A stretch of 64,000 nucleotides of DNA from Piscinibacter sp. (GTDB lineage: Bacteria > Pseudomonadota > Gammaproteobacteria > Burkholderiales > Burkholderiaceae_C). Below the pieces are notes generated by a model. That model worked only from the letters and a program-made list of their open reading frames with translations. It made no database searches and was not told the origin of the DNA. Positions 48,349 to 57,029 of the stretch are shown here, one piece after another (the stretch's first letter is position 1; each line of letters opens with the position of its first letter). Made by a program: the position numbers and the translations under genes. The stretch lies in NCBI GenBank assembly GCA_017983795.1, contig JAGOAS010000018.1, forward strand, positions 38,129 through 102,128, read 5' to 3'.

Positions 48349-49350
48349 ATGCGCAAGACGACGTCCCTCTTCTTGTCCGCGGCCGCACACGGCGCCGCAG
48401 TGCTGGCGATGCTGACCGCCTCGGTCGGCGCCCATGCACAGGCCTGGCCCACCAAGACGCTGACCTGGATCGTTCCATTCGCTGCCGGTGGGCCAACCGA
48501 CGCGATGGCGCGCGACATCGCCGACAAGGTGGGCAAGCAGATCGGCCAGACCATCGTGATCGACAACACGGCCGGCGCGGGCGGCACGATCGGCGCCGGC
48601 AAGGCAGCGAAGGCGCAGCCCGATGGATACACGTTCCTGGTCGGCCACATGGGCTACATGGGCGCCGGCCCGGCGCTCTACAAGAAGCTCACCTACGATC
48701 CGGTGAAGGACTTCGACGCGGTGTTCCGCTTCCCCGACACGCCGCTCGTGCTGCTGGTGCCCAAGTCTTCGCCGCACAAGTCGGCGGCCGACCTGATCGC
48801 CTTCGCGAAGAAGAATCCGGGCAAGATCAATTTCGGCAACGCCGGCGCCGGCTCGACCTCGCACTTGGTCGCCGCGTTGTTCGAGAACAAGGCGGGCATC
48901 GACACCGTCTCGGTGCCGTACAAGGGCGCGGCGCCGGCGATGAACGACCTGATCGCCGGGCAGGTGGATGCCATGTTCGACCAGACCAACACGGCGCTGC
49001 CCCAGGTGCAGGGCGGTCGGGTGGTCGCGATCGGGCTCACCTCTTCCGAGCCGATCGCGCAGTTCCCGAACGTGGCCCCGCTCGGCGCGAAGACACTGCC
49101 CGGCTTCGAAGCCGCAACCTGGTACGGCCTCTACGCGCCGAAGGGCACGCCGAAGGAAGTGATCACGAAGCTGCACCAGGCCTATCTGAAGGCCTTGAGC
49201 GACAAGGCGTGGACACAGAAGATGTCGGACCTGGGCATCCATCTGCTACCGGAAGCCCAGTACGCGCCCGAGGCGCTCGCGAAGCACACGGCGGCGGAAG
49301 TGGCCGTCTGGCGCAAGGTCGCGGCCGACGCCAAGATCTCGATCGACTGA
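48349..49350 (+). CDS. Bug/TctC-family tripartite tricarboxylate transporter solute-binding protein
   Basis: This 333-residue exported protein has a signal peptide (cleavage near AHAQA, about 31) and the Bug fold: IVPFAAGGPTDAMARDIA, VIDNTAGAGGTIGAGKAAKAQPDGYT, FGNAGAGSTSHLVAALF, VPYKGAAPAMNDLIAGQ. Bug proteins bind carboxylates such as aspartate, glutamate or citrate. No TctA/TctB membrane genes are adjacent, as is common for orphan Bug proteins, so it may sense or deliver substrate. It lies between the symporter and fumarase genes. Confidence 0.93.
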   Translation: MRKTTSLFLSAAAHGAAVLAMLTASVGAHAQAWPTKTLTWIVPFAAGGPTDAMARDIADKVGKQIGQTIVIDNTAGAGGTIGAGKAAKAQPDGYTFLVGHMGYMGAGPALYKKLTYDPVKDFDAVFRFPDTPLVLLVPKSSPHKSAADLIAFAKKNPGKINFGNAGAGSTSHLVAALFENKAGIDTVSVPYKGAAPAMNDLIAGQVDAMFDQTNTALPQVQGGRVVAIGLTSSEPIAQFPNVAPLGAKTLPGFEAATWYGLYAPKGTPKEVITKLHQAYLKALSDKAWTQKMSDLGIHLLPEAQYAPEALAKHTAAEVAVWRKVAADAKISID

Positions 49351-49361
49351 TCACCACCGCC

Positions 49362-50876
49362 ATGCCGCGCCGCATCCAGCAAGAGGATCTCGCGGACAGC
49401 CTCGCCCGCGCGCTGCAATTCATCAGCCATCATCACCCGCCCGACTTCGTGCGAGCGATGCGGCGCGCCCATGCCGCCGAAACCCACGCGCCAGCCAAGG
49501 CGGCGATCGAGCAGATCCTGGTCAACAGCCGGCTCGCGGCGCTCGGTCGCCGGCCGCTATGCCAGGACACCGGTGTCGTGCAGGTGTTCCTGCGTGTCGG
49601 GGTGGAGGTGCAGTTTGGTCGCCGCGATGGGCAGGCGCCCGTTGCGCTGCAACGGGTGGCCGATGAAGCCGTGCGTCGCGCCTATACCGATCCGATCAAT
49701 CCGCTGCGGGCTTCGATGGTGCGCGACCCGCTGGGCGAGCGCCGGAACACGCGGGACAACACCCCGGCCATCGTTCATACCGAACTGGTCGACGGCGACC
49801 GCGTCGAGGTTCTCGTCGCCGCGAAGGGTGGCGGCGGCGACGTCAAGGCTCGGTTCGCAACGCTGAACCCGAGCGACAGCGTGGCCAACTGGGTGATCGA
49901 ACAACTGCCCGGCATGGGCGCCGGGTGGTGCCCGCCGGGCGTGCTGGGCATTGGGATCGGTGGCAGCCCTGAGCAGGCGATGCTGCTGGCCAAGCAGGCC
50001 GTCTTCGAGCCGATCGACATCGACGCGCTGCGGCAGCGCGGGCCGGCTGACGCGGCCGAGGCGTTGCGGCTGGAACTGCATGAGCGCATCAACGCGCTAG
50101 GCATCGGGGCCCAGGGCCTGGGTGGGCTGTCGACGGTGCTCGACGTGAAGGTGGCCACGGCTCCCTGTCACGCTGCGACGATTCCCATCGCCCTGGTGCC
50201 GAACTGTGCCGCGACGCGCTACATCCGCTTCACGCTTGACGGCACGGGACCTGCGCGGTTCGAGGAGCCAGACGCCGAACTGTGGGCCGGCATTCCCGAT
50301 CGCTTCGAGATGCCGGACGCTACCGCGGTGGATCTCAATCTCCTGGATCGGCAGACCGTCGCTTCATGGCGTGTGGGCCAGACTCTGCTGCTCTCAGGCC
50401 GCGTGCTCACGGCGCGTGATGCGGCTCACAAGCGCCTGGTCGATCTCCTCGAGCGCGGCCAGCCGCTGCCCGTTGATCTCCGGGGTCGCGTCATCTACTA
50501 CGTCGGCCCGGTGGATGCCGTGGCCGGCGAAGCGGTCGGCCCGGCCGGCCCCACGACCGCCACGCGGATGGACAAGTTCGTCGGAGCCATCCTGTCGCAG
50601 TGCGGCGTTCTGGCGATGATCGGCAAGGCCGAACGCAGCGCGCAGACCGTGGCCGACATCCGGCGACATGGTGCGGCTTACCTGGCAGCCGTCGGCGGCG
50701 CCGCCTACCTGCTGTCCAAGGCCATCCGTGCCGCCCGTGTCGTGGCGTTCGATGATCTCGGCATGGAGGCGATCCACGAGTTCGAGTTGCGGGAGTTTCC
50801 GGTCACCGTCGCAGTCGATGCCAAGGGCCGGACCGTCTACCGATTCATCGAGGCGAGGACTCCGGCGCCTGAGTGA
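49362..50876 (+). CDS. class I fumarate hydratase (4Fe-4S)
   Basis: The 504-residue enzyme has fused alpha and beta parts and three probable cluster cysteines: PLCQDTG, VPNCAAT and LSQCGVLAMIGKAER. GAGWCPPGVLGIGIGG and GPTTATRMDKF are class I signatures. It interconverts fumarate and malate (or acts as L-tartrate dehydratase-like). It closes the operon 11 bases after the Bug gene, so fumarate from the lyase can enter the TCA cycle as malate. Codon choice looks slightly less GC-extreme than in neighbouring genes, a mild hint of transfer. Confidence 0.92.
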   Translation: MPRRIQQEDLADSLARALQFISHHHPPDFVRAMRRAHAAETHAPAKAAIEQILVNSRLAALGRRPLCQDTGVVQVFLRVGVEVQFGRRDGQAPVALQRVADEAVRRAYTDPINPLRASMVRDPLGERRNTRDNTPAIVHTELVDGDRVEVLVAAKGGGGDVKARFATLNPSDSVANWVIEQLPGMGAGWCPPGVLGIGIGGSPEQAMLLAKQAVFEPIDIDALRQRGPADAAEALRLELHERINALGIGAQGLGGLSTVLDVKVATAPCHAATIPIALVPNCAATRYIRFTLDGTGPARFEEPDAELWAGIPDRFEMPDATAVDLNLLDRQTVASWRVGQTLLLSGRVLTARDAAHKRLVDLLERGQPLPVDLRGRVIYYVGPVDAVAGEAVGPAGPTTATRMDKFVGAILSQCGVLAMIGKAERSAQTVADIRRHGAAYLAAVGGAAYLLSKAIRAARVVAFDDLGMEAIHEFELREFPVTVAVDAKGRTVYRFIEARTPAPE

Positions 50877-51005
50877 CTCTTTATGGGCGGTTCACGGAAT
50901 GGCCTTCCTTGGCAGGCTGTTGCCGTCCAGGCAGTCGAGGCCGAACGGCCGAGTTCACCGCCTGAAGCAGTCGCCCAAGCACGCAGCGGTGCCGGCTTCG
51001 GGCCG

Positions 51006-51617
51006 CTACTCGAACTGCACCTTGATCTCGTCCGCGCCGATGGTGATGCCCCGGACCTTGAGCCCGAAACGAAGCTCCTCCGGGCGGAAGGTTCGCAAGG
51101 GATAGCCTTGCAGCGCTTCCTGCACGACGGCCGCGCTGATGCGCTCGAGATTCTGTGCGTCGCTGCCGCTGACGCCGGCTATGCGCAGTTGCTCCGCGCG
51201 CGGATCCTGCAGGCGCACGGCCAGGCCCGCTTCATCCCAGCGCAGGCCGCTGCTCACGGCCACCCGCCCGCCCACGGAAGAGGGGCGCAGCAAGGGGCTG
51301 ACGATCACCAATCGCGACGCCAGCGTGGCGCGGTTGGCACTGCCGTCCAGCGCAAGCTGCGGGTCGTGCAGCGACACCGAGGCCAGCTCGCCATAGCGGC
51401 TCGCGATCGGGAAGCGCCTGGCCAGTTCGGCTTGCAGCTCATCGCGCGTGAGGGTGAACTCGTTCGAGAGCAGGTTCAGACCGGCGCGGGCCGGCCGCGA
51501 CTGCACGCACAGCGCAGGAACCAGGATCGCTGCGAGTGCCGCGCGCAGCGCTGGCCGCCTGCCTGCCGGGGAGGCGTCGGATGCGCGGTGTCGGTGCGGG
51601 AACAGGCCGTGGAACAT
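51006..51617 (-). CDS. DUF1439-family exported protein
   Basis: The 203-residue protein has an N-terminal basic stretch and hydrophobic signal (LRAALAAILVPALCV), then FTLTRDELQAELARRFPI, SVSLHDPQLALDGSANRATLASRLVI and ALQGYPLRTF, the beta-rich pattern of DUF1439 (YceB-like) lipid-binding-type proteins. No classical lipobox is evident. I start at the ATG at 51617; a GTG ten codons upstream is the alternative. It is convergent with the fumarase gene. Function unknown. Confidence 0.7.
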   Translation of the reverse strand: MFHGLFPHRHRASDASPAGRRPALRAALAAILVPALCVQSRPARAGLNLLSNEFTLTRDELQAELARRFPIASRYGELASVSLHDPQLALDGSANRATLASRLVIVSPLLRPSSVGGRVAVSSGLRWDEAGLAVRLQDPRAEQLRIAGVSGSDAQNLERISAAVVQEALQGYPLRTFRPEELRFGLKVRGITIGADEIKVQFE

Positions 51618-51681
51618 GCCGGCGAGCTTGCCACGCCTCTTGCGCACCGGGTATCAAGACACTTCCAGCCCCAGCTCCGGA

Positions 51682-52395
51682 TCAGACGCCCAGGAACCCG
51701 GCCAGTGCCGGATTCGCCGCCACGGCTTCGCTGCCGCCTTCCAGCACCACCTGGCCCTTCTGCAGCACGATGGCGCGGTCGCTGCGCGCGAGCACGCGGC
51801 GGTAGTCGCGGTCGACGATCAGCGTGGCGATGCCGCTGGCGCGGATCTCGCCGATCACGCGCCAGATGTCGGCCACGATCAGCGGTGCCAGGCCCTCGGT
51901 GGCTTCGTCGAGGATGATGAGTTCCGGGTGCGTCATCAGCGCGCGGCCGATCGAGAGCATCTGCTGCTCGCCGCCGGAGAGCTGGGCACCGAGGTTGCTC
52001 AAGCGCTCCGTCAGGCGCGGGAAGGTGGCGAGCACGCGCTCGCAGCTCCAGTCGCTGCGCCCGTCGCGGCCGGGGCGCGCCGCCATCAGCAGGTTCTCGC
52101 GCACCGTCAGGTTGCCGAACACGCCGCGCCCTTCGGGCACGTAGGCCACGCCCAGGCGCGCCACCTGGTGCGGTTTGGCCTTGGAGGCATCCTGGCCGAA
52201 GAAGGCGATGCGGCCCTCGCGCTGCGTCACGTGGCCGAGCAGCGAGCGGATCAGCGTGCTCTTGCCCATGCCGTTGCGGCCCAGCAGGCCGAGCGTCTGG
52301 CCGCGCGCAATGGCGAGATCGACGCCGTGCAGCACGTGGCTGGAGCCGTACCAGGCATGCAGGCCTTTCGCTTCGAGCAGGTAATCGTGGTTCAT
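51682..52395 (-). CDS. livF: LivF-type ABC transporter ATPase
   Basis: The 237-residue ATPase has Walker A GRNGMGKST, Q-loop, signature LSGGEQQMLSIGRAL and Walker B LIILDEATEGLAP, matching LivF of branched-chain/aromatic-acid importers. Last gene of the five-gene ABC set 51682-56205, starting 1 base after livG ends. With livGMH and the binding protein it sits inside the benzoate cluster, so benzoate or related aromatic acids are the likely cargo. Slight oddity: IVDRDYR replaces the usual VEQN. Confidence 0.93.
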   Translation of the reverse strand: MNHDYLLEAKGLHAWYGSSHVLHGVDLAIARGQTLGLLGRNGMGKSTLIRSLLGHVTQREGRIAFFGQDASKAKPHQVARLGVAYVPEGRGVFGNLTVRENLLMAARPGRDGRSDWSCERVLATFPRLTERLSNLGAQLSGGEQQMLSIGRALMTHPELIILDEATEGLAPLIVADIWRVIGEIRASGIATLIVDRDYRRVLARSDRAIVLQKGQVVLEGGSEAVAANPALAGFLGV

Positions 52396-52396
52396 C

Positions 52397-53155
52397 TCAA
52401 TGCCCGAGGTAGGCCGCCTGCACTTGCGGATTGCTGCGGATCGCCTCCGGCCCATCCGAGGCGATCACGCAGCCGTTGACCATCACGGTGATGCGGTCGG
52501 CGATGCGGAATACCGCGTCCATGTCGTGCTCGACGAGCAGGATGGCGTGGTCCGCGCGCAGCTCGGCGAGCAGCGTCAGCATGCGCTCGGTCTCCTCGGC
52601 GCCCATGCCGGCCAGCGGCTCGTCGAGCAGCAGCACCTCGGGCGCGGTGGCCAGGCACATGGCGATCTCGAGCTGGCGCTTCTGGCCGTGGCTGAGCGCG
52701 CCGGCGGGGCGCTCGAGCAGGGCATCGAGCCCGGCCTTCGCGGCGGCCTCGCGCGCTGCGCCGACGCTGGCGTCGCAGCGCCGCGCGTCGCGCCACCAGG
52801 CCCAGGGCTTCTGCACCGCCGCCTGCGCGGCGAGCCGGCAGTTCTCGAACACGCTGAAGCTCGGGTAGATGGTGTTGCGCTGGTAGCTGCGGCCCAGGCC
52901 GGCGCGCGCGCGCTTGGGCTGCGTCCAGCGCGTCACGTCTTCGCCCAGCAGTTCGACGCGGCCGCCCGAGGGCGGGATCTCGCCGGAGAGGATGTTGATC
53001 AGCGTGCTCTTGCCGGCGCCGTTGGTGCCGATCACCGCGTGCACGCTGCCGCGTTCGAGTTCGATGGAGACCTTGTCCACCGCCACCAGCCCGCCCCAGC
53101 GGCGCGTGATGCCGTGGCCGCGCAGCAGCACCTTGCGGTTCGCCTCAGGCTTCAC
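52397..53155 (-). CDS. livG: LivG-type ABC transporter ATPase
   Basis: The 252-residue ATPase has Walker A GTNGAGKST, signature LSHGQKRQLEIAMCL (SHGQK variant typical of LivG) and Walker B VLLLDEPLAGM, with the LivG-specific insertion around 85-125 and IRSNPQVQAAYLG at the end. It pairs with LivF. The livM stop overlaps its start by 11 bases. Confidence 0.94.
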   Translation of the reverse strand: MKPEANRKVLLRGHGITRRWGGLVAVDKVSIELERGSVHAVIGTNGAGKSTLINILSGEIPPSGGRVELLGEDVTRWTQPKRARAGLGRSYQRNTIYPSFSVFENCRLAAQAAVQKPWAWWRDARRCDASVGAAREAAAKAGLDALLERPAGALSHGQKRQLEIAMCLATAPEVLLLDEPLAGMGAEETERMLTLLAELRADHAILLVEHDMDAVFRIADRITVMVNGCVIASDGPEAIRSNPQVQAAYLGH

Positions 53156-54143
53156 TCAAGGCCTCCTCGCCGACCACGTCCGCACGGTTGCGCCCCACCA
53201 GCCGTTCGCGCCACTGTCCCGGCAGGCCGACGAGGCCGCGCGGCAGCAGCGCGACGCTGGCGATGATCGCCAGGCCCAGACCCAGGTGCCAGTGCCTGGC
53301 GAATCCGCCGAAGATCGCCTCGCTCTTGAAGAACTCCTGCAGCAGCGCGAAGGCGAAGGCGCCGATCAGCGCGCCACGCAGGTGGCCGATGCCGCCGAGG
53401 ATGATCATGATCAGCACCGCGCCGCTGAGGTGCCAGCTCATCAGCTCGGGGTTCACGAAACCGTCCTTCACCGCGAACAGGAAACCCGCGAGCCCGGCGA
53501 TGCCGCCCGAGAGCGTGAAGGCCGCCAGCTTGTACGGATAGGTGGAGAAGCCGGTGGCGCGCATGCGCTGCTCGTTGACGCGGATGCCGGCCAGCGCGCG
53601 GCCGAAGCGCGAGCGCAGCAGCACGGCGAGGAAGACGAAGGTGCCGGCCAGGCAGGCGAGGGTGAAGAAGTAGAGCGTCAACGCGCCGTCGAGATCGAGC
53701 AGCGTGCCCAGCGCCGGCTTCACGTTGAGGTAGATGCCGTCGGTGCCGCCGCCCAGCGGCGTGTCGTGCACCACGTAGTAGGCCATCTGCGCGAAGGCCA
53801 GCGTGACCATGATGAAGTACACGCCCTTGGTGCGCAGGCTGAGCGCGCCGACCGCGAGCGCGTAGAGCGCCGCCGCCACGATGCTCACCGGCAGCAGCCA
53901 CCACAGGCCGGCCGCTTCGCTGGCCGGCGAGAGCAGCACCGCCGCATAGGCGCCGATGCCGAAGAACGCCGCCTGCCCGAAGCACACCAGCCCGGTGGCG
54001 CCGACGAGAAGCTCCAGGCTCAGCGCGAAGATCGCGTAGACCATGATCTTGGTGACGAGGTCGACGCCGTAGTTGCCGGCCAGCAGCGGCAGCAGCGCCA
54101 GCGCGGCGAAGCAGGCGAGCACGAAGGCGAGGGGAGCACGCAT
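53145..54143 (-). CDS. livM: LivM-type ABC transporter permease
   Basis: The 332-residue permease has about nine to ten hydrophobic segments, LELLVGATGLVCFGQAAFFGIGAYAA at the N-terminal core and GRALAGIRVNEQRMRATGF, the LivM EAA-like loop that docks the ATPases. It starts at the ATG at 54143. It follows livH by 2 bases and overlaps livG. Confidence 0.94.
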   Translation of the reverse strand: MRAPLAFVLACFAALALLPLLAGNYGVDLVTKIMVYAIFALSLELLVGATGLVCFGQAAFFGIGAYAAVLLSPASEAAGLWWLLPVSIVAAALYALAVGALSLRTKGVYFIMVTLAFAQMAYYVVHDTPLGGGTDGIYLNVKPALGTLLDLDGALTLYFFTLACLAGTFVFLAVLLRSRFGRALAGIRVNEQRMRATGFSTYPYKLAAFTLSGGIAGLAGFLFAVKDGFVNPELMSWHLSGAVLIMIILGGIGHLRGALIGAFAFALLQEFFKSEAIFGGFARHWHLGLGLAIIASVALLPRGLVGLPGQWRERLVGRNRADVVGEEALSEA

Positions 54144-54145
54144 GG

Positions 54146-55027
54146 TCAGGCCGCCTTGAAGAGACCGTCGGGCTTCCACAGCAGGATCAGCGCCATCAGC
54201 ACGTAGACCAGCACGCCGGCCGCCTGCGGCAGGAAGACCTTGCCGAAGGTGTCGACCACGCCGATCAGCAGTGCCGCCAGCAGCGCGCCACGGATCGAGC
54301 CGATGCCGCCGATCACCACCACCACGAAGCAGATGATCAGCACCGTGTTGCCCATGCCCGGGTAGACGCTGGACACCGGCGCGGCCACCATGCCGGCCAG
54401 CACCGCGATGGCCACGCCGGCAGCGAACACCACGCGGTAGAGAAACTTGATGTCTAGCCCCAAGCTTTGCACCATCTCGCGGTTGGTGCTGCCGGCGCGG
54501 ATCATCATCCCCAGCCGCGTGCGCGTGAAGACGAACCACATGCCCAAAGCGAGCGCCAGGCACACGCCGCTGACGAACAGGCGATAGACCGGATAGGTCA
54601 TCACCTCGCCCAGCGGCAGCGTGCCGGAGAGGATGGCGGGCGGCTGCACGCCGTGCACGTCGTCGCCGACCGCGAGGCTGCGCAACTCCTCGAACACCAG
54701 GATCAGGCCATAGGTCATCAGCACCTGCTGCAGATGCTCACGCTCGTAGAGGAAGCTGAAGAAAGCCCACTCGAGCCCATAGCCCAGCAGCACCGCCAGC
54801 ACCACGCCCACCAGCAGCGTGGCGAAGAAGCCGCCGCCGAAAGTGGCTGCGACGACCGGCGCCAAGGCGAAGGCCATGTAGGCACCGATCATGTAGAAGC
54901 TGCCGTGGGCGAGGTTGATCACGCCCATGATCCCGAAGATCAGCGTCAACCCGCTCGCGACGAGAAACAGCAGCAGCCCGTACTGCAGCGAGTTCAGGCA
55001 CTGGATGAGGAAGGTCGCCAGATCCAC
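54146..55027 (-). CDS. livH: LivH-type ABC transporter permease
   Basis: The 293-residue permease has about eight hydrophobic helices, LIFGIMGVINLAHGSFYMIGAYMAF and the coupling segment TRLGMMIRAGSTNREMVQSLGLDI. It forms the channel with LivM. It begins 23 bases after the binding-protein gene ends. Confidence 0.94.
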   Translation of the reverse strand: MDLATFLIQCLNSLQYGLLLFLVASGLTLIFGIMGVINLAHGSFYMIGAYMAFALAPVVAATFGGGFFATLLVGVVLAVLLGYGLEWAFFSFLYEREHLQQVLMTYGLILVFEELRSLAVGDDVHGVQPPAILSGTLPLGEVMTYPVYRLFVSGVCLALALGMWFVFTRTRLGMMIRAGSTNREMVQSLGLDIKFLYRVVFAAGVAIAVLAGMVAAPVSSVYPGMGNTVLIICFVVVVIGGIGSIRGALLAALLIGVVDTFGKVFLPQAAGVLVYVLMALILLWKPDGLFKAA

Positions 55028-55050
55028 GGCAGCGCTCGCGTCTCAGCGCT

Positions 55051-56205
55051 TCAGAGCTTGCAGCCGCGGCCGGGGTCGGCGAGGGACTTGGAGGCCACGC
55101 TGACGAGCTTGTTCTCCTTGCCGCTCACCTGGCGCAGGTAGATGTCCTGCACCGGGTTGTGCGACTTGGAGACGCTGAACGCACCGCGCGGGCTGTCGAT
55201 CTTGGCCTTCTCGATCGCGGCGGCGATCTCGGCCTTCTTGCTCACATCGCCCTTCACGGCGGCCAGGCCGATGCCGAGCATCTGCGCCGCGTCGTAGCCC
55301 TGCACCGCGTAGACGTCGGGCTGCAGCTTGAAGGCCTTGGCGTAGGCGAGGCGGAAGGCGTTGTCGCGCGCATTGCCCAGGCTGTCGGCGTAGTGCAGCG
55401 TGGTGAGCAGGCCGTCGGCGTCGGCGCCCTGCGCTTCGAGCGTGCCGTCGGTCAGGAAGCCCGCGCCGTAGAGCGGGATGTTCTTCTTCAGCCCCGCCGC
55501 GGCGTAGTCCTTGACGAACTTGACCGCGCCGCCGCCGGCGAAGAAGGTGTAGACGGCGTCGGGCTTGCTCGCCGCGATCTCGGTCAGCAGGGCCTGGAAC
55601 TCGACGTTGGGGAAGGGCAGCGAGAGCTCCTTCACCACCTTGCCGCCGGCCTTCTCGAAGGCCTCCTTGAAACCGCGCACGGATTCGTCGCCGGCAGCGT
55701 ACTTCCAGGTGATGGTGACGACGTTCTTGTGGCCCTTCTTGGCCACCACCTCGCCCATCGCGTAGCCCGGCTGCCAGTTGCTGAAGCTGGAGCGGAAGAT
55801 GTTGGGCGCGCACATCGGGCCGGTCACCGCGTCGGCGCCGGCGTTGGGCACCAGCAGCAGCGTGCCGGTGTCCTTGGCGACCTTGGCCATCGCCATCGCA
55901 ACGCCCGAGTGCACCGTGCCGACCAGCACGTCGACGTTGTCGCGCTTGATCAGCTTGTTGACGTTGTCGGTGGCCTTGGCCGGATCGCTCTCGTCGTCGA
56001 CCTTGACGAACTCGATCTCGCGGCCGCCGAGCTTGCCGCCCTGCTCGCCGACGTAGAGCTTGAAGCCATTCTCGATGGCGGTGCCCAGCGCGGCATAGGT
56101 GCCGGTGGCCGGCAGCATCAGGCCGACCTTGAGCTTGGCCCCCTGGGCCTGCGCGGCGGAGGTGGCAACGAGGGCGGCGGCGAATGCGAGGGTCTTCAGC
56201 TTCAC
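55051..56205 (-). CDS. LivK-type periplasmic binding protein, probable benzoate/aromatic-acid binder
   Basis: The 384-residue Leu/Ile/Val-binding-fold protein has a signal peptide (AFAAALVATSAAQAQ) and LKVGLMLPATGTYAALGTA. A GTG start at 56205 is supported by GGAG 8 bases upstream and by a 4-base GTGA overlap with the preceding hydrolase stop; no ATG is nearby. Relatives beside box or aromatic-CoA genes bind benzoate or hydroxybenzoates; specificity is inferred from position. It feeds the LivHMGF-type transporter downstream. Confidence 0.9.
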   Translation of the reverse strand: MKLKTLAFAAALVATSAAQAQGAKLKVGLMLPATGTYAALGTAIENGFKLYVGEQGGKLGGREIEFVKVDDESDPAKATDNVNKLIKRDNVDVLVGTVHSGVAMAMAKVAKDTGTLLLVPNAGADAVTGPMCAPNIFRSSFSNWQPGYAMGEVVAKKGHKNVVTITWKYAAGDESVRGFKEAFEKAGGKVVKELSLPFPNVEFQALLTEIAASKPDAVYTFFAGGGAVKFVKDYAAAGLKKNIPLYGAGFLTDGTLEAQGADADGLLTTLHYADSLGNARDNAFRLAYAKAFKLQPDVYAVQGYDAAQMLGIGLAAVKGDVSKKAEIAAAIEKAKIDSPRGAFSVSKSHNPVQDIYLRQVSGKENKLVSVASKSLADPGRGCKL

Positions 56206-57029
56206 GTGTTGTCTCCGGTGGTGTGCGAACGAATGAATCGGGCAGCGGCCTCGATCACGGCCTGCGGCTGATCCTTGTGCGGCGAGTGGCCGCATTGCGG
56301 CAGTTCGAGCAGCGCGGCCTGCGGCACGCGCCGCGCGATGCCGCGGATCTGCTCCAGCGTGCCGTACTCGTCGTCCAGGCCTTGCACGGCCAGCAGCGGG
56401 CAGGCGATGGACGAGATCTCGTCCTCGATGGACCACTGCTTGAAGGGCGGGTGCAGCCAGATGCGGTTCCAGCCCCAGAAGGCCGAATCCGGGTCGTCGT
56501 GGTACTTGGCCAGGCGCTGCTTCAGGTCGGTGGTTTCGTAGGCGGTCTTGGCCTTGGCGATGCTCGCCACCGACAGGTCTTCGACGAGGATGTGCGGCGC
56601 CAGGACGATGGCGCCGGCGGTGCGCTCGCTGAACTTCGCGGCGTGCAGCAGCGCGATCGAGCCGCCGTCGCTGTGGCCGAGCAGCCAGACCGGTTCTGCA
56701 ACGCCGAGGGCGGCCAGCAGCGCCGGCAGCACCTCGTGCGCCTGGCGGTGCATGAAGTCCAGATCCCAGGCTTCCTCGGGCGCGCGCGGCGTCGAGCGGC
56801 CGTAGCCGGGGCGCGACCAGACCAGGCCGCGCACGCCGGCGGCATCGCACAGCGCCTGCGGGAAATCGCGCCACATCGCCAGCGAACCCAGGCCTTCGTG
56901 CAGGAAGACGAGCAGCGGCGCACCACTGTCCCGTTCGCCCTGAGCGTGGCTAAGGGTCGGCGCGATGAAGGCGTGCTCGATGCGAACGCGCTTGCCGCGC
57001 CACTCGATCTCGACGAAGGACGAGCTCAC
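56202..57029 (-). CDS. alpha/beta hydrolase of the box cluster
   Basis: The 275-residue hydrolase has VFLHEGLGSL, nucleophile Ser in LLGHSDGGSIA, an acid Asp in VQGLDDEYG and His in PQCGHSPH. It uses a GTG at 57029 overlapping the benzoate-CoA ligase stop (GTGA). The family is often found in box gene clusters and could act as a thioesterase or ester hydrolase on CoA intermediates or aromatic esters; unproven. Residues about 24-36 (TLSHAQGERDSG) are encoded by a short dispersed-repeat-like stretch inserted in frame. Confidence 0.88.
   Translation of the reverse strand: MSSSFVEIEWRGKRVRIEHAFIAPTLSHAQGERDSGAPLLVFLHEGLGSLAMWRDFPQALCDAAGVRGLVWSRPGYGRSTPRAPEEAWDLDFMHRQAHEVLPALLAALGVAEPVWLLGHSDGGSIALLHAAKFSERTAGAIVLAPHILVEDLSVASIAKAKTAYETTDLKQRLAKYHDDPDSAFWGWNRIWLHPPFKQWSIEDEISSIACPLLAVQGLDDEYGTLEQIRGIARRVPQAALLELPQCGHSPHKDQPQAVIEAAARFIRSHTTGDNT
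56931..56960. repeat. dispersed-repeat-like element inside a coding gene
   Basis: CCGTTCGCCCTGAGCGTGGC followed by TAAGGGTCGG resembles the scattered 'TTCGCCCTGAGC...GAAGGGC' palindromic repeat I recall from Comamonadaceae and other genomes. Here it lies in frame within the alpha/beta hydrolase. Identification is from memory. Confidence 0.45.

Noticed and set aside
50877-51005. Possible terminator between the convergent fumarase and DUF1439 genes
   Set aside because: No convincing stem followed by a T tract was found on either strand.
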